Shown: positions 25,078-34,727, counted from the stretch's first letter. The stretch is DNA of 61,294 nucleotides from Actinomycetes bacterium (GCA_021155985.1 JAJNBA010000004.1:1-61294), one strand, 5' to 3'. Numbers and translations are program-made. Notes: generated by a model not told the origin, from the sequence alone.

Positions 25078-25845
25078 ATGGCTGAAGGAGGCGGAGCGGC
25101 GACGCCGGGCGAGGATGCCGGCGGCTCGAAGCGCCGTCGCAGACGACGGCCGAGGCGGGGCTCCTCGCACGCGGCCGGTGCGGCGAAGGCACAGGGAGCG
25201 ATCCGGGGCGGCGATACGGCACGCGATGCCCCCCGGCCGGCGCAAGCCGACCGGGCCCGTGCCGAGCCGGGGCGCACCCAGGCGGGTACGGGCCGAGGTC
25301 AGAAGCGCAAGCCCCAGCGGAAGGGCCCGGAACAGGACAAGAAGAAGGACCAGAAGAGCCGGAAGCAGCGGCGGAAGCGGCGAGACACGTCGGGGAAGGC
25401 TTCCCCGAGATCACGTGGCGCCCCCTCCAAGCGAGAGATCTCGGCGGGCGGCGTGGTCTACCGACGGGACGGCGGGGAGATCGAGATCGTCCTGGCGTCG
25501 CGACGCACTCGCCGTGGCGAGCTCGCCTGGGGGCTGGCGAAGGGCGGTATCGAGGACAACGAATCCCCGGAGGAGGCGGCGGTTCGGGAGGTCCGTGAGG
25601 AGACCGGGCTCCTCGCGGAGATCGAGGACTCCCTGGGGGAGACCCGCTACTTCTACGTGTGGGAGGACGTGCGCATCCGCAAGACCGTCCACTTCTTCTT
25701 GATGCGACACACGGGCGGGAACATCGACGACCGTGATGACGAGATGGAGGAGATCCGCTGGTTCCCGCTCGAGCGCGCGCTCAAGCGGGCCGCGTACCGT
25801 GGCGAGCGCGACGTCCTCGTCCGTGCCGCCGAGATCCTCCGGTGA
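25078..25845 (+). CDS. Nudix hydrolase with long basic N-terminal tail
   Basis: This 255-residue protein has a Nudix domain in its last 135 residues, with the box GGIEDNESPEEAAVREVREE ending in TGL (GX5EX7REUXEEXGU). The first 115 residues are low-complexity and strongly basic (RRRRRRPRRGSS, KKKDQKSRKQRRKRR), suggesting RNA or DNA contact. In mycobacteria a Nudix gene sits at this exact place next to pcnA (Rv3908-type), where it hydrolyses nucleoside polyphosphates. The specificity here is unknown. ATG 25078 is preceded by a weak GAGGAA. The stop overlaps the next gene as GTGA. Confidence 0.88.
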   Translation: MAEGGGAATPGEDAGGSKRRRRRRPRRGSSHAAGAAKAQGAIRGGDTARDAPRPAQADRARAEPGRTQAGTGRGQKRKPQRKGPEQDKKKDQKSRKQRRKRRDTSGKASPRSRGAPSKREISAGGVVYRRDGGEIEIVLASRRTRRGELAWGLAKGGIEDNESPEEAAVREVREETGLLAEIEDSLGETRYFYVWEDVRIRKTVHFFLMRHTGGNIDDRDDEMEEIRWFPLERALKRAAYRGERDVLVRAAEILR

Positions 25846-26606
25846 GTCCCGTCGACGTCGCGATCGCCGTGGCGATCGGCCTGATCTCCGGCGTCCTGGC
25901 CGGTGTCTTCGGCGTCGGGGGCGGGATCGTGATGACACCCGGCATCCAGGTACTCCTCGGGGCGCCGCCGATCGTGGCGCTTGCCACACCCTTGCCGGTG
26001 ATCTTCCCGACCGCGCTCGCCGGCGCGCTCGCCTACCGTCGCCGCGGTGAGGTCGACATCCAGGCGGCCGCGTGGCTGGTCGGACCCGGCGTCGTCGGCG
26101 CCGCGCTGGGAGCCTGGCTCACCACCGCGATCGATACGAGGGTGCTGCTGATCGTGACGGCCCTCCTGCTCGGCTGGCAGGCGGTCTCGATCCTGCGCGC
26201 GGGCCAGCGGCAACGAGCAGGCCGACCGGCAACAGCCCCCATCCTCGGAGGGATCGGGGCCCTCGCCGGCCTCGTGTCCGGTCTCTTGGGCATCGGCGGC
26301 GGCCTCGTGATGGTGCCGTTGCTCGCGGGCTGGCTCGGGATGCCACTCAAGCGCACCCTGGGAACATCGCTCCTCGCGATCGTCGCTCTCGTGGTCCCCG
26401 GAGCGGTGGTCCATGGGGTGCTCGGCCACCTCGACCTTTGGCTCTGCATCGCGCTCATCGTCGGATCCGTGCCCGGAGCCCGGCTCGGCGCGACCATCGC
26501 GCTGGGCGCGCGGGAGCGGACGCTTCGGGTCGTGGTGGGGTGCGGACTCCTTGCCGTTTCGATCCTGTATGCGATCGAGCAGGCCTCGGCGATGCTGGAC
26601 CGCTGA
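25842..26606 (+). CDS. TauE/SafE-family sulfite/anion exporter
   Basis: This 254-residue membrane protein has about eight helices in two inverted halves. The TauE/SafE marks are GVLAGVFGVGGGIVMTPGIQ (first half) and GLVSGLLGIGGGLVMVPLL (second half). Members export sulfite, sulfoacetate or related anions, and the substrate is unknown here. GTG 25842 overlaps the Nudix stop. It is an extra gene relative to the mycobacterial order at this place. Confidence 0.9.
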   Translation: MSPVDVAIAVAIGLISGVLAGVFGVGGGIVMTPGIQVLLGAPPIVALATPLPVIFPTALAGALAYRRRGEVDIQAAAWLVGPGVVGAALGAWLTTAIDTRVLLIVTALLLGWQAVSILRAGQRQRAGRPATAPILGGIGALAGLVSGLLGIGGGLVMVPLLAGWLGMPLKRTLGTSLLAIVALVVPGAVVHGVLGHLDLWLCIALIVGSVPGARLGATIALGARERTLRVVVGCGLLAVSILYAIEQASAMLDR

Positions 26607-26633
26607 GGTCGGGGACTACGATTGTCGCTCGGC

Positions 26634-28670
26634 ATGCGTCGCTCCCGCGGACCACATCTGGCCCTGAGCCTCCTCTCGATCCTTTCGGCGATCGTCTGGA
26701 TCGCGGCGCCCGCGCACGCCCAGGGGGAACCGGACGCAACGATCCGCCTCATCAGGCAGACCGCGTACACCACGCCGGAACAACCGGTGATCAGGCTCGC
26801 GATCCGGATCAGCAACGTCCGCGCGACGATCCCCGACGCGGTGATCGGTTGGCGGCTCGGTCCGAAGGTGGTGTCCCGCGTCGGCTACGAGACCGCGCTG
26901 AAGGTTGGTCCACCGTACGCAGCGGCAGCCGACACGGTCTTCGACCCCGGGGACATCAAGCCCGGGGAGACGATCGACATCGCGATCAAGATCGACACGT
27001 CGGAGACCGGAGCCATCGAGGATGACTCCGGCGTCTATCCGCTGCAGATCGAGCTCCGGAGCGGCGACGAGCTCACGACGTCGATGACCACCGCCGTGAT
27101 CCACATCTTCCAACCCCCGGAGAAGCGGGTGTGGTTCTCCTGGTGGACCGAGGTTGCGACACCGATCGCGTTCGGGCCCGACGGCACCCTGATCGACCTC
27201 GGCTTCGAGAGCACGCTCGAGTCCGGCGGCGGGATCGTCGCGCAGGTCGAGGCCCTCCGGGACCTGCTGCAGGGAGCACCGGCGAGCGCGGCCGTCGACC
27301 TGATCGTCTCGCCCGTGGCCCTCGACCAGCTCGAGCGGGCGGCGGACGGGTACAGACGGGCCGATGGAACGACGGTTCCGAGCAGCGATCCCGCGCCGCT
27401 CGCGGCCGCAGCGACGCTGGAGCGTCTCCGAGAGATCGCCGCCTCGCCGCTCGCCCGGCTCCACGCGATGCCGTTCGCTGCTCCGAGACTCCCCGCATTG
27501 CTCTCCGCCGGCCTGAAGTCGCATCTCGACGCTCACTGGCGCGTGGGTGACGAGACGTTCGAGCGGATCCTGGGCGAGCGCCCGGACCCGGCGGTCGCGA
27601 GACCGCCCGGGTTGGCGTTCGACCAAGCGTCGGTGGACTCGATGGAGGCGCGCGGGGTCACCACGCTCCTCGGAGCCGTGGACACGGTTGCCCGGCCACC
27701 GCAGGACAACGACTTCGCCCCACCGCCGGCTGCGACCCTGCACACGTCATCGGGGGGAGATGTGACGCTCCTCCTCCCCGACCCCGGAGCGACGTCACTC
27801 TTGAATGACCCCGTCATCCGAGAGGACCCGATCCTGGCGGCGCACGTCCTCCTCGGCGAGCTCGCCACGATCTGGAAGGAGCGGCCCGTTCCACCAGATG
27901 ACGTGGAGCGCGGCCTCGCACTCGACCTCGCGCCCGATCTTCCGGCAGCGTTCTGGCTCCCCGCCGTTCGCCGGCTCTCCCAGGCGCCGTTCCTGGAGCC
28001 GGCCCATGCCGGGGATCTGCGCGGCCACGTGCTGCCTCCCCCCGAGCCGGCGACCCTCGGCTCGGAACCGGCCGAGGCGTTCCTCTCCTCCTACACGACC
28101 GACCTCGTCGCGGCCGCCCAGCGCGTGAACACGTTCGGCAGGGTCGTCGAGGAGCCGGCAGGTGAGGCGGACCGGCTCAGGCGCGGGCTGCTGTACGCGG
28201 AGGCGTCGCAGTACATCCGCAACGAGGGGTCCGGCCGGATCTGGATCAACTGGGTGAACGACGTGATCGACAGCACGTTCGATGCGATCGCCCCGGACAC
28301 CGCACGCCCACTCACGTTCACGTCGCGATCGGGCACGATCCCCCTCCGGATGGGCGATCCCGGTTCGCGTGTCCTGACCGTGCGGGTGGAGCTGGCATCG
28401 GTTCGGGTCGACTTCCTCGGAACCGGAAGCCGGCCGGTGCGGATCACCGAGCCGAACCAGGTGATCACGTTCGATGCCGAGGTGAGGGCAGCCGGGACGA
28501 GCCGGGTCGAGGTGTTCGTGCGCTCGCCCGACGGCGTGGAGCTGTCGCGGGCCGTGCTGGTCGTTCGATCCACCGCGATCAACCCGATCGCCCTGGCGAT
28601 CACGATCGGAGCCGGCCTGGTCCTCGTCGCTCTGTGGTCGAGGAGACTGTTCCGCCGGCGGCAGACGTGA
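26634..28670 (+). CDS. DUF6049-family secreted/membrane-anchored protein
   Basis: This 678-residue exported protein has a signal peptide at residues 1-30 (WIAAPAHA-Q) and two immunoglobulin-like regions at the ends. Its large middle domain contains TDLVAAAQRVNTFGR and related stretches. A C-terminal helix NPIALAITIGAGLVLVALW is followed by a short basic tail. Such proteins sit immediately upstream of murJ throughout Actinomycetota and are thought to help envelope assembly; no activity is proven. ATG 26634 is preferred to TTG 26622 because it gives a normal signal peptide. The stop overlaps murJ (GTGA). Confidence 0.85.
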   Translation: MRRSRGPHLALSLLSILSAIVWIAAPAHAQGEPDATIRLIRQTAYTTPEQPVIRLAIRISNVRATIPDAVIGWRLGPKVVSRVGYETALKVGPPYAAAADTVFDPGDIKPGETIDIAIKIDTSETGAIEDDSGVYPLQIELRSGDELTTSMTTAVIHIFQPPEKRVWFSWWTEVATPIAFGPDGTLIDLGFESTLESGGGIVAQVEALRDLLQGAPASAAVDLIVSPVALDQLERAADGYRRADGTTVPSSDPAPLAAAATLERLREIAASPLARLHAMPFAAPRLPALLSAGLKSHLDAHWRVGDETFERILGERPDPAVARPPGLAFDQASVDSMEARGVTTLLGAVDTVARPPQDNDFAPPPAATLHTSSGGDVTLLLPDPGATSLLNDPVIREDPILAAHVLLGELATIWKERPVPPDDVERGLALDLAPDLPAAFWLPAVRRLSQAPFLEPAHAGDLRGHVLPPPEPATLGSEPAEAFLSSYTTDLVAAAQRVNTFGRVVEEPAGEADRLRRGLLYAEASQYIRNEGSGRIWINWVNDVIDSTFDAIAPDTARPLTFTSRSGTIPLRMGDPGSRVLTVRVELASVRVDFLGTGSRPVRITEPNQVITFDAEVRAAGTSRVEVFVRSPDGVELSRAVLVVRSTAINPIALAITIGAGLVLVALWSRRLFRRRQT

Positions 28671-30310
28671 GCTCGGAGCACGGACGTCCGCACCGCGACT
28701 CGCGGGAGACACTGGTGCGACATGCCGCCGTCATGACGGTCGGAACCACCCTCTCGCGCCTCACCGGGTTCCTCCGCCTCAGCGCGATGACGGCGGCGCT
28801 CGGCGTCACCATCAGCACGCTGGGCTCGATCTACACGGTCGCCAACCTCACGCCCAACATCGTCTACGAACTGATCCTCGGGGGCATCCTCACCTCGGTG
28901 TTCGTCCCGGTCTTCGTCGGCCGCCTCGAGACGCACGGCACCGAGGACGCCCGTGAGGTGGCCGATCGAGTCATCTCGCTCGTAGCGGTCATCCTGGTCA
29001 CGGTCGCCGCCCTGGGCGCCGTGTTCGCGGAGCAGATCATCCGCCTCTACCTCGTCTCCTCGGACGCTCCGGACCGCGAAGCGCAGATCCAGCTCGGCGT
29101 CTTCTTCCTCCGATGGTTCATGCCGCAGATCGTTTTCTACGGCGTGGGCGCGGTCGTCATCGGACTCCTCCAGGCCCACCGGCGGTTCGCGGCGCCGATG
29201 TTCGCGCCGATCCTGAACAACCTGGTCGTGATCGGGACCTTCATCGCCTACGCGGCCGCGCGGGGGAGTCGAGCACCCGATGTTCGAACGATCACCGACC
29301 TCGAGCGGACGATCCTCGCCGGGGGGACGACCCTCGGCGTCGTCGTGATGACCGTGGCGTTGTGGCCCTCCCTCCGCGCGATCGGGTACCGCATCCGGCT
29401 CCGGCTGACGTGGCGACACGAGGCCGTCCGGCAGCTGGTGCGTCTGGCTGGCTGGGTCGCTCTCTACGTCGCCGCCAACCAGCTCGCATACGTCGTGGTG
29501 ATCGTGCTCAACAACCGCTTCGACGCCGGCCCGCAGGTGTACACCACCGCCTTCATCGTGTTCCAGCTCCCCCACGCGATCTTCGCGGTCTCGATCTTCA
29601 CGGCGCTGTTGCCCGGGATGAGCGAGCGCTGGGCGACCGGCGACCCCGCGGGTGTACGCGCGTTCCTGTCTCGCGGCCTCCGCGACACGGCCGTCGTCAC
29701 GATCCCGGCCGCCATCGGCCTCTTCGCGCTCGCGGAGCCGATCGCTCGTCTCCTGTTCGAGCACGGGGCTGCCGTCGACGCGGACGCGGTCGCCATCGGC
29801 GCCGCCCTGCAGGGATTCGCCGTCGGTCTGCTGTTCTTCTCGTCGTTCCACCTCCTGACCAGAACGTTCTACGCCATGCAGGACACTAGGACGCCGGCCC
29901 TCGTGAACGTGGTGGTCGGTTGCGTGAACGTGGCCGCGGCCCTCCTGTACACGGCCGGCCCCCTCGATCTCGGTCTCCGGGGGATGGCCCTGGCGCACGC
30001 GACCTCGTACGTCGCGGGCGCGGGGATCCTCCTGATCCTCCTCCGGAGGAGGCTGGGAGCCCTCGACGGGAGGCGGATCGCGAGGACCGTCGCGCTGACC
30101 TCGATCGCAGCGATCGCCTCCGCCTCAGCCGCCGTCGGCGTGCTCCGGGTCTGGGACCTCCCGGCGGACGCGGGGGCGCTCACGCAGGCTGCGCACGTCG
30201 GCACCGCCGTCGCCGCCGGGGTGCTGGTGTTCCTGATCTCGGCCCTTATCCTGCGAGTCGGAGAGGTCGATGACCTGAGGAGGTCCATCGTCAGGAGGCT
30301 CCGAGGATGA
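28667..30310 (+). CDS. murJ: Lipid II flippase MurJ
   Basis: This 547-residue protein has about 14 membrane helices and flips lipid-linked peptidoglycan precursor across the membrane. Family features are VMTVGTTLSRLTGFLRLSAM near the start, PNIVYELILGGILTSVFVPV, and FFLRWFMPQIVFYGVGAVV. GTG 28667 overlaps the DUF6049 stop as GTGA; an earlier in-frame GTG at 28634 would overlap by 37 bp and is less likely. It leads into the sigma factor unit and so couples envelope synthesis with that regulon. Confidence 0.94.
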   Translation: MSSEHGRPHRDSRETLVRHAAVMTVGTTLSRLTGFLRLSAMTAALGVTISTLGSIYTVANLTPNIVYELILGGILTSVFVPVFVGRLETHGTEDAREVADRVISLVAVILVTVAALGAVFAEQIIRLYLVSSDAPDREAQIQLGVFFLRWFMPQIVFYGVGAVVIGLLQAHRRFAAPMFAPILNNLVVIGTFIAYAAARGSRAPDVRTITDLERTILAGGTTLGVVVMTVALWPSLRAIGYRIRLRLTWRHEAVRQLVRLAGWVALYVAANQLAYVVVIVLNNRFDAGPQVYTTAFIVFQLPHAIFAVSIFTALLPGMSERWATGDPAGVRAFLSRGLRDTAVVTIPAAIGLFALAEPIARLLFEHGAAVDADAVAIGAALQGFAVGLLFFSSFHLLTRTFYAMQDTRTPALVNVVVGCVNVAAALLYTAGPLDLGLRGMALAHATSYVAGAGILLILLRRRLGALDGRRIARTVALTSIAAIASASAAVGVLRVWDLPADAGALTQAAHVGTAVAAGVLVFLISALILRVGEVDDLRRSIVRRLRG

Positions 30311-30708
30311 ACGTTCGACGCGACGAAGCCGGATTCGTGGGCAAGATGATCGTCGTGTGGCTCCTCTTCCTCGCGGTGATCGCCGTCGCGGCGATCGATG
30401 CGGCTTCGATCGCGTTCACCACCTACAAGCTCTCCGACGTCGGATCCACCGCGGCGAGGGAAGGGGCGCTCGTCTTCAAGGCCGATCACGACGTCCGCAA
30501 GACCTGCGCTCGCGTCGCGAAGGTGGTGACCGCACAGGAGCCGACGGCGAAGGTCGCCCGCGGCGGCTGCAGCGTGGAGGCTCCGACCGGCCTCGTGACC
30601 GTGAAGATCCAGAAGCTGGCGAGCACCGTCATCGTTCACCGCATCTCCTTGACGGAGGACTTCGCTTCCGTGATCGTCACCGAGACCGCCGGACCACCCT
30701 CGCTGTAG
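30307..30708 (+). CDS. Small membrane protein, possibly TadE-like
   Basis: This 133-residue product has one N-terminal helix (KMIVVWLLFLAVIAVAAIDAAS, about residues 13-34) followed by an exterior domain with two cysteines (KTCARVAK, GGCSVEA) and beta-type strands. The shape resembles TadE/pseudopilin-like proteins, but I do not recognise a family with confidence. The ATG overlaps the murJ stop (ATGA), and the sigma factor follows by 12 bp, so it sits inside the murJ-sigma transcription unit. Confidence 0.6.
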   Translation: MNVRRDEAGFVGKMIVVWLLFLAVIAVAAIDAASIAFTTYKLSDVGSTAAREGALVFKADHDVRKTCARVAKVVTAQEPTAKVARGGCSVEAPTGLVTVKIQKLASTVIVHRISLTEDFASVIVTETAGPPSL

Positions 30709-30719
30709 CGTTCGACGCG

Positions 30720-31316
30720 GTGACTGCTTCCGAGACCGACGAACTTCTCGTCCGACGGTTCCAGGACGGGAGCTCCGACGCGTTCGAGACCCTCGTGCAG
30801 CGCCACGGCGCGCGCGTCTACAACCTGTGCCTGCGGATCCTCGGCGACGCGGAGGAAGCCGCCGACGCCTCTCAGGACACCTTCCTCGCCGTACTGCGCA
30901 AGCTGAGCAGCTTCCGCGGAGATGCCGCCTTCACGACATGGCTCCACCGCGTCGCCGTCAACGCCTGCTACGACTCCCTCCGCAAGAAGCGGCGACGCCC
31001 TATGCTCCAGCTGGCTGCCGATGAGGGCGACGAGCGGCCGGAGCCGTCACTCCCCTCGCCCGATCACGCGGAAGGGGTGGTGTTCTCCGTCGACGTGGCG
31101 CAGGCGCTGGCCAAGGTGCCGGAGGAGTTCCGCGTCGTCCTCGTGCTCGCGGACGTGCAGGACCTCCCCTACGAAGAGATCGCGGCCGTCCTCGAGATCC
31201 CGGTGGGAACGGTGAAATCGAGGGTCTTCAGGGGCCGGGCGGCTCTCGGGAAGGCGCTAGGCGTGACCGAAGGGGAACCCTCCGGAGCGTCACGGACGTC
31301 AGAGGAAGAGGCATGA
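30720..31316 (+). CDS. ECF RNA polymerase sigma factor (SigM position)
   Basis: This 198-residue sigma-70 family factor has region 2 (FETLVQRHGARVYNLCLRIL, DASQDTFLAVLRKL) and region 4 (LAKVPEEFRVVLVLADVQDLPYEE, IPVGTVKSRVFRGRAAL) both intact. The order murJ, sigma, anti-sigma, trxB, trxA matches mycobacterial sigM. It likely directs an envelope or disulfide-stress regulon held in check by the adjacent anti-sigma factor. GTG 30720 is the only start placing region 2 correctly. The stop overlaps the anti-sigma start as ATGA. Confidence 0.92.
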   Translation: MTASETDELLVRRFQDGSSDAFETLVQRHGARVYNLCLRILGDAEEAADASQDTFLAVLRKLSSFRGDAAFTTWLHRVAVNACYDSLRKKRRRPMLQLAADEGDERPEPSLPSPDHAEGVVFSVDVAQALAKVPEEFRVVLVLADVQDLPYEEIAAVLEIPVGTVKSRVFRGRAALGKALGVTEGEPSGASRTSEEEA

Positions 31317-32029
31317 ATCATCCCTACGAGCAGCTGGCCGCCCTGATGGACGGCACCCTGGACGAGCGCGAGCTCGCCGGAGTGCAGGCGCATCTGGATC
31401 TCTGTGCCACCTGCCGACAGGACGTCGACCTCGCGACCCACGGCGCCAGAGCCGCTCGCTCCCTCCCCGTCGTGGACCCTCCTCCCGACCTGCATCGGCG
31501 TGTCGTGGGAGCCGGCGGCGGCCACGGCACCCCGGCGTGGTACCGCTGGGCCGGTGCGGCCGCGGCCGCCGCCGCGGTGATCGCGATCGCGATCGCCCTC
31601 CCCAACGTCGGGAGCGACCCGGACCGCGGCGAGGTCTCCAGCCTGGCCGGCGAAGACTCCGCGGCTACGGTCGAGAGCGGTCCGGTGGGTGGAGATGTCG
31701 TCATCAGCGAAGAAGATCGCGACTACGACGCCGCGGGGCTCGAGGAGCTCGCGCGCTCCGCCAGGGCGTCGCGCCGCGATGCCCCGAACGCAGCCGGAGG
31801 GGCCGGGCAGGATGCGACGGCCGCCGTCGGCTGCGTCTCCCGGGCCTTCGGAGACCAGCAGGCGGGGCGGCTGACACGACTGATCCGAGCGAGGTTCGAA
31901 GGTGAGGAGGCCTACATCGCCGTTTATCTCGAAGGCCCGGGCGCGGGCGAGCCGCCGGACACAGTCGCGGTGTGGGCGGCGTCAACCGAGGACTGCAGTG
32001 TGCTCTCCTTCGCGTCGGCTCGCATCTGA
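31313..32029 (+). CDS. Membrane anti-sigma factor with zinc-finger (ZAS) domain
   Basis: This 238-residue protein has a cytoplasmic N-terminal ZAS motif His27-x3-Cys31-x2-Cys34 (HLDLCATC), one helix at about residues 76-98 ([17 protein letters not shown]), and an extracytoplasmic C-terminal domain with two cysteines (VGCVSRA, EDCSVLS). It should bind and inhibit the sigma factor encoded four bases upstream in overlap. The paired outer cysteines could sense redox or envelope state; that is inference. In mycobacteria the equivalent protein (Rv3912) occupies this slot. Confidence 0.88.
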   Translation: MNHPYEQLAALMDGTLDERELAGVQAHLDLCATCRQDVDLATHGARAARSLPVVDPPPDLHRRVVGAGGGHGTPAWYRWAGAAAAAAAVIAIAIALPNVGSDPDRGEVSSLAGEDSAATVESGPVGGDVVISEEDRDYDAAGLEELARSARASRRDAPNAAGGAGQDATAAVGCVSRAFGDQQAGRLTRLIRARFEGEEAYIAVYLEGPGAGEPPDTVAVWAASTEDCSVLSFASARI

Positions 32030-32105
32030 CCTCCTTCCCGACGGGCACGCGGGAAGGAACCGGCTCACGGGCGGCGTTCAGGTCGTGTGGGAGGATGACC
32101 ATCGC

Positions 32106-33104
32106 ATGACCACGGAACGCGAGAACGACGTCCGGAACATGATCGTGATCGGGTCCGGCCCCGCCGGATTCACGGCGGCGCTCTACGCCGCCCGGGCCAA
32201 CCTCGAGCCATTGGTGCTCAAGGGCGTGGAGGCCGGCGGCCAACTGATGTTGACCACCGACGTGGAGAACTATCCGGGCTTCGCCGACGGGATCCTGGGG
32301 CCGGAGCTCATGGACCAGATGGAGAAGCAGGCCGCCCGGTTCGGCGCGGAGATCCTCTCGGTCCACGTGACCCGCGTCGATCTCTCCTCGCGGCCCTATC
32401 GGGTCTGGGCGGGCGACGAGGTCTGGAAGACGCGGACCGTGGTGATCGCCACGGGGGCGACGGCGAAGTGGCTCGACGTCCAGGGCGAGGAGAAGCTCCG
32501 CGGGAGAGGCGTCTCCGCCTGTGCCACCTGCGACGGCTTCTTCTTCCGCGATCGAGAGCTCGTCGTCGTGGGCGGGGGTGACTCGGCGATGGAAGAGGCG
32601 ACGTTCCTCACGAAATTCGCCTCCAAGGTGACGATCGTTCATCGGCGCGACGAGTTCCGCGCGTCGAAGATCATGCAGGATCGCGCCCTCGCGAACCCGA
32701 AGATCGAGGTCGCCTGGAATGCCGAGGTCGTCGAGATCATCGGCGACGACGCGGTCACCGGCGTGAGGCTCCGCGACACCTCGACCGGTGAGATCAGTGA
32801 CCTCCCCACCGACGGTGTCTTCGTGGCGATCGGCCACACGCCGAACACCGAGCTCTTCGTCGATCGGTTGGAGCTCGACCCGGACGGGTACATCGTGATC
32901 CAGGAGCCGCGCACCCAGACCTCGGTCGAAGGGGTGTTCGCGGCCGGCGACGTCACCGACCGGATCTATCGTCAGGCCGTCACGGCCGCAGGACAGGGGT
33001 GCAAGGCAGCGATCGACGCCGAGCGACTACTCGAGGCGGAGTCCCACGCCGCGGTCGAGGCAGGGAATCTCGCCGCTCGAGGGAGCGTTCAGAGCGAGGC
33101 CTAG
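32106..33104 (+). CDS. trxB: Thioredoxin reductase
   Basis: This 332-residue FAD/NADPH flavoprotein reduces thioredoxin. It has the FAD-binding [18 protein letters not shown], the redox-active pair Cys139-Ala-Thr-Cys142 in [10 protein letters not shown], the NADPH-binding [13 protein letters not shown] and the C-terminal [22 protein letters not shown] 32106 is chosen after GGGAGG at about 17 bp. It is paired with trxA 38 bp downstream and sits within the sigma-factor neighbourhood, as in mycobacteria. Confidence 0.97.
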   Translation: MTTERENDVRNMIVIGSGPAGFTAALYAARANLEPLVLKGVEAGGQLMLTTDVENYPGFADGILGPELMDQMEKQAARFGAEILSVHVTRVDLSSRPYRVWAGDEVWKTRTVVIATGATAKWLDVQGEEKLRGRGVSACATCDGFFFRDRELVVVGGGDSAMEEATFLTKFASKVTIVHRRDEFRASKIMQDRALANPKIEVAWNAEVVEIIGDDAVTGVRLRDTSTGEISDLPTDGVFVAIGHTPNTELFVDRLELDPDGYIVIQEPRTQTSVEGVFAAGDVTDRIYRQAVTAAGQGCKAAIDAERLLEAESHAAVEAGNLAARGSVQSEA

Positions 33105-33142
33105 ACCCCGCCGGCGAGCCGGCGGTCGAGAGGAGAGCAGAG

Positions 33143-33469
33143 ATGGCGAACATCGGAGATGTGAACGACACGGAGTTCCAGACGAGCGTCCTCGATTCCG
33201 AGACACCGGTCCTCGTGGATTTCTGGGCGGAGTGGTGCGTGCCGTGTCACATGGTCTCTCCGGTCGTGGAGGAGATCGGGCAGGAGAAGGGCCAGGATCT
33301 CAAGGTCGCGAAGCTGAACATCGACGAGAACCCGGACGCCACCAGGACCTACGGGGTCATGTCGATCCCCTCCTTGATCTTGTTCAAGGCAGGCAAGGAG
33401 GTCGCGCGGGTCACCGGCGCCCGGCCGAAGGACGCGATCCTGCGCGACCTCGAACCGCACCTCGCGTAG
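33143..33469 (+). CDS. trxA: Thioredoxin
   Basis: This 108-residue classical thioredoxin fold has the active site WCVPC (Cys32-Val-Pro-Cys35); canonical thioredoxins have WCGPC, so the first intervening residue is Val instead of Gly. The cis-proline loop MSIPSLILF and the C-terminal GARPKDAILRDLEPHL are typical. An AGGAGAG site precedes the ATG. It is reduced by the TrxB encoded just upstream. Confidence 0.95.
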   Translation: MANIGDVNDTEFQTSVLDSETPVLVDFWAEWCVPCHMVSPVVEEIGQEKGQDLKVAKLNIDENPDATRTYGVMSIPSLILFKAGKEVARVTGARPKDAILRDLEPHLA

Positions 33470-33537
33470 GGCGTCTTCCCCACCCCGCTCCCGTCGGCGG
33501 TTGCCGTCGCCACGCGTACCCACGCACACTCGAACCG

Positions 33538-34569
33538 ATGGGCATCTTCCGCAAGGGTGACAGCGGCCCGGAGATCGCGGACATCCAGTCGAGGTTGACA
33601 GCGCTCGGGGCCAAGATCGACGGCGAGGAACTGGTGGGCGTGTTCGGATCGTCCACCGCGGCCGCCGTCCGCTGGTTCCAGGAAGATCGGCACCTCCAGG
33701 TGGACGGCCTCGTCGGCCCGGACACGTGGGAACAGCTCGTCGAGGCCGGTTGGCTGCTGGGCGACCGCACGCTGTATCACCGCGCCCCGATGTTCCGAGG
33801 TGACGACGTGCGGGAGATCCAGCGGATGCTGAACGCGCTGGGCTTCGACAGCGGCAAGGAAGACGGGTTCTACGGCCCCCGGACGGACGGAGCCCTACGA
33901 TTGTTCCAGCGTAACGTCGGGGACGAACCGGACGGGATCGTCGGCCCGCACACGCTGTCGGTGCTTCGGCGGATGCGTCCGCTGGATGCGGCCCCGTCAC
34001 GAGCCCTCGTGCGCGAGCGCGAGGAATTGGATGCCACGCGGGGGCCGATCGAGGGCCGAGTCATCGCGGTCGACATCGGTGAAGGGGCCGCCGCGGCCGG
34101 CGAGTTGCATCGGCGCTCGGCGCTCGCCCTGGTGGAGGAGCTGCGGGCGGTGGGTGCCGATCCGAAGCTCCTCGTCACCGACGACCAGGCGGCCGCGCCT
34201 TCGGACCGAGCCCGTCTCGCGAACGAGGCGGGCGCGGCGGCGTCCATCACCATGGAACTCACCGCCAGGGACGGGGAAGGTGAGGGCGGCCCCGTCTGCT
34301 CGTACTTCGGAAGCCGGACCACCCATTCCCCCTCCGGACTCGTTCTCGCGCAACTGATCCTGGAAGAGCTCGAGGCGGAGCTCGGCCTGTCCGGACGGGT
34401 CCGTCCGCTGACGATCGCACCCCTGCGCGAGACGCGGATGCCGGCGGTCCAGGTCGAACCGTTCACCGGCGCGGGCCGACAGGAGGAAAGGCTGCTGCGC
34501 GAGCCCGACCTTCCGACGCGCGTCGCCCGCGCCGTCGCCGTGGGGGTGGGTCGCTTCTTCTCAGGGTAG
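33538..34569 (+). CDS. cwlM: CwlM-like cytoplasmic pseudo-amidase, likely regulator of peptidoglycan synthesis
   Basis: This 343-residue protein lacks any signal peptide. Two peptidoglycan-binding (PG_binding_1) domains lie at about residues 6-65 and 84-145 (SGPEIADIQSRLTALG, GDDVREIQRMLNALGF). An Amidase_3-like domain follows (about 170-340). The amidase motif DPGHGG is replaced by DIGEGA and the SIHxN motif by SITME, so the zinc-binding histidines are absent. In mycobacteria CwlM at this locus is a cytoplasmic phosphoprotein that activates MurA rather than an enzyme. The same regulatory role is likely here. It is convergent with a tiny gene after parB. Confidence 0.88.
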   Translation: MGIFRKGDSGPEIADIQSRLTALGAKIDGEELVGVFGSSTAAAVRWFQEDRHLQVDGLVGPDTWEQLVEAGWLLGDRTLYHRAPMFRGDDVREIQRMLNALGFDSGKEDGFYGPRTDGALRLFQRNVGDEPDGIVGPHTLSVLRRMRPLDAAPSRALVREREELDATRGPIEGRVIAVDIGEGAAAAGELHRRSALALVEELRAVGADPKLLVTDDQAAAPSDRARLANEAGAAASITMELTARDGEGEGGPVCSYFGSRTTHSPSGLVLAQLILEELEAELGLSGRVRPLTIAPLRETRMPAVQVEPFTGAGRQEERLLREPDLPTRVARAVAVGVGRFFSG

Positions 34570-34677
34570 ACACGGGCGACGCGCGAGCATCGCGAGACCC
34601 GCGCCGAGGATCAGACCGAGGAGGGTCGCTTTCAGCGCGCGTTCCCGTTCCGACGGGTACCGGCCGGTGTGATCCAT
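34561..34677 (-). CDS. Tiny single-helix membrane protein downstream of parB
   Basis: This is a 38-residue frame with a basic lead and one helix (TLLGLILGAGLAMLA) ending in basic residues. If translation starts at TTG 34731, which overlaps the parB stop as TTGA, it would be 56 residues and coupled to parB. The overlap makes it plausible but it could be a chance frame. It ends 9 bp inside the convergent cwlM gene. Confidence 0.35.
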   Translation of the reverse strand: MDHTGRYPSERERALKATLLGLILGAGLAMLARRPCLP

Positions 34678-34727
34678 CTGCTGAGCGTCCGGCGTGAGGT
34701 CCGTCTCGGGTCGTATGATGTTATCAC

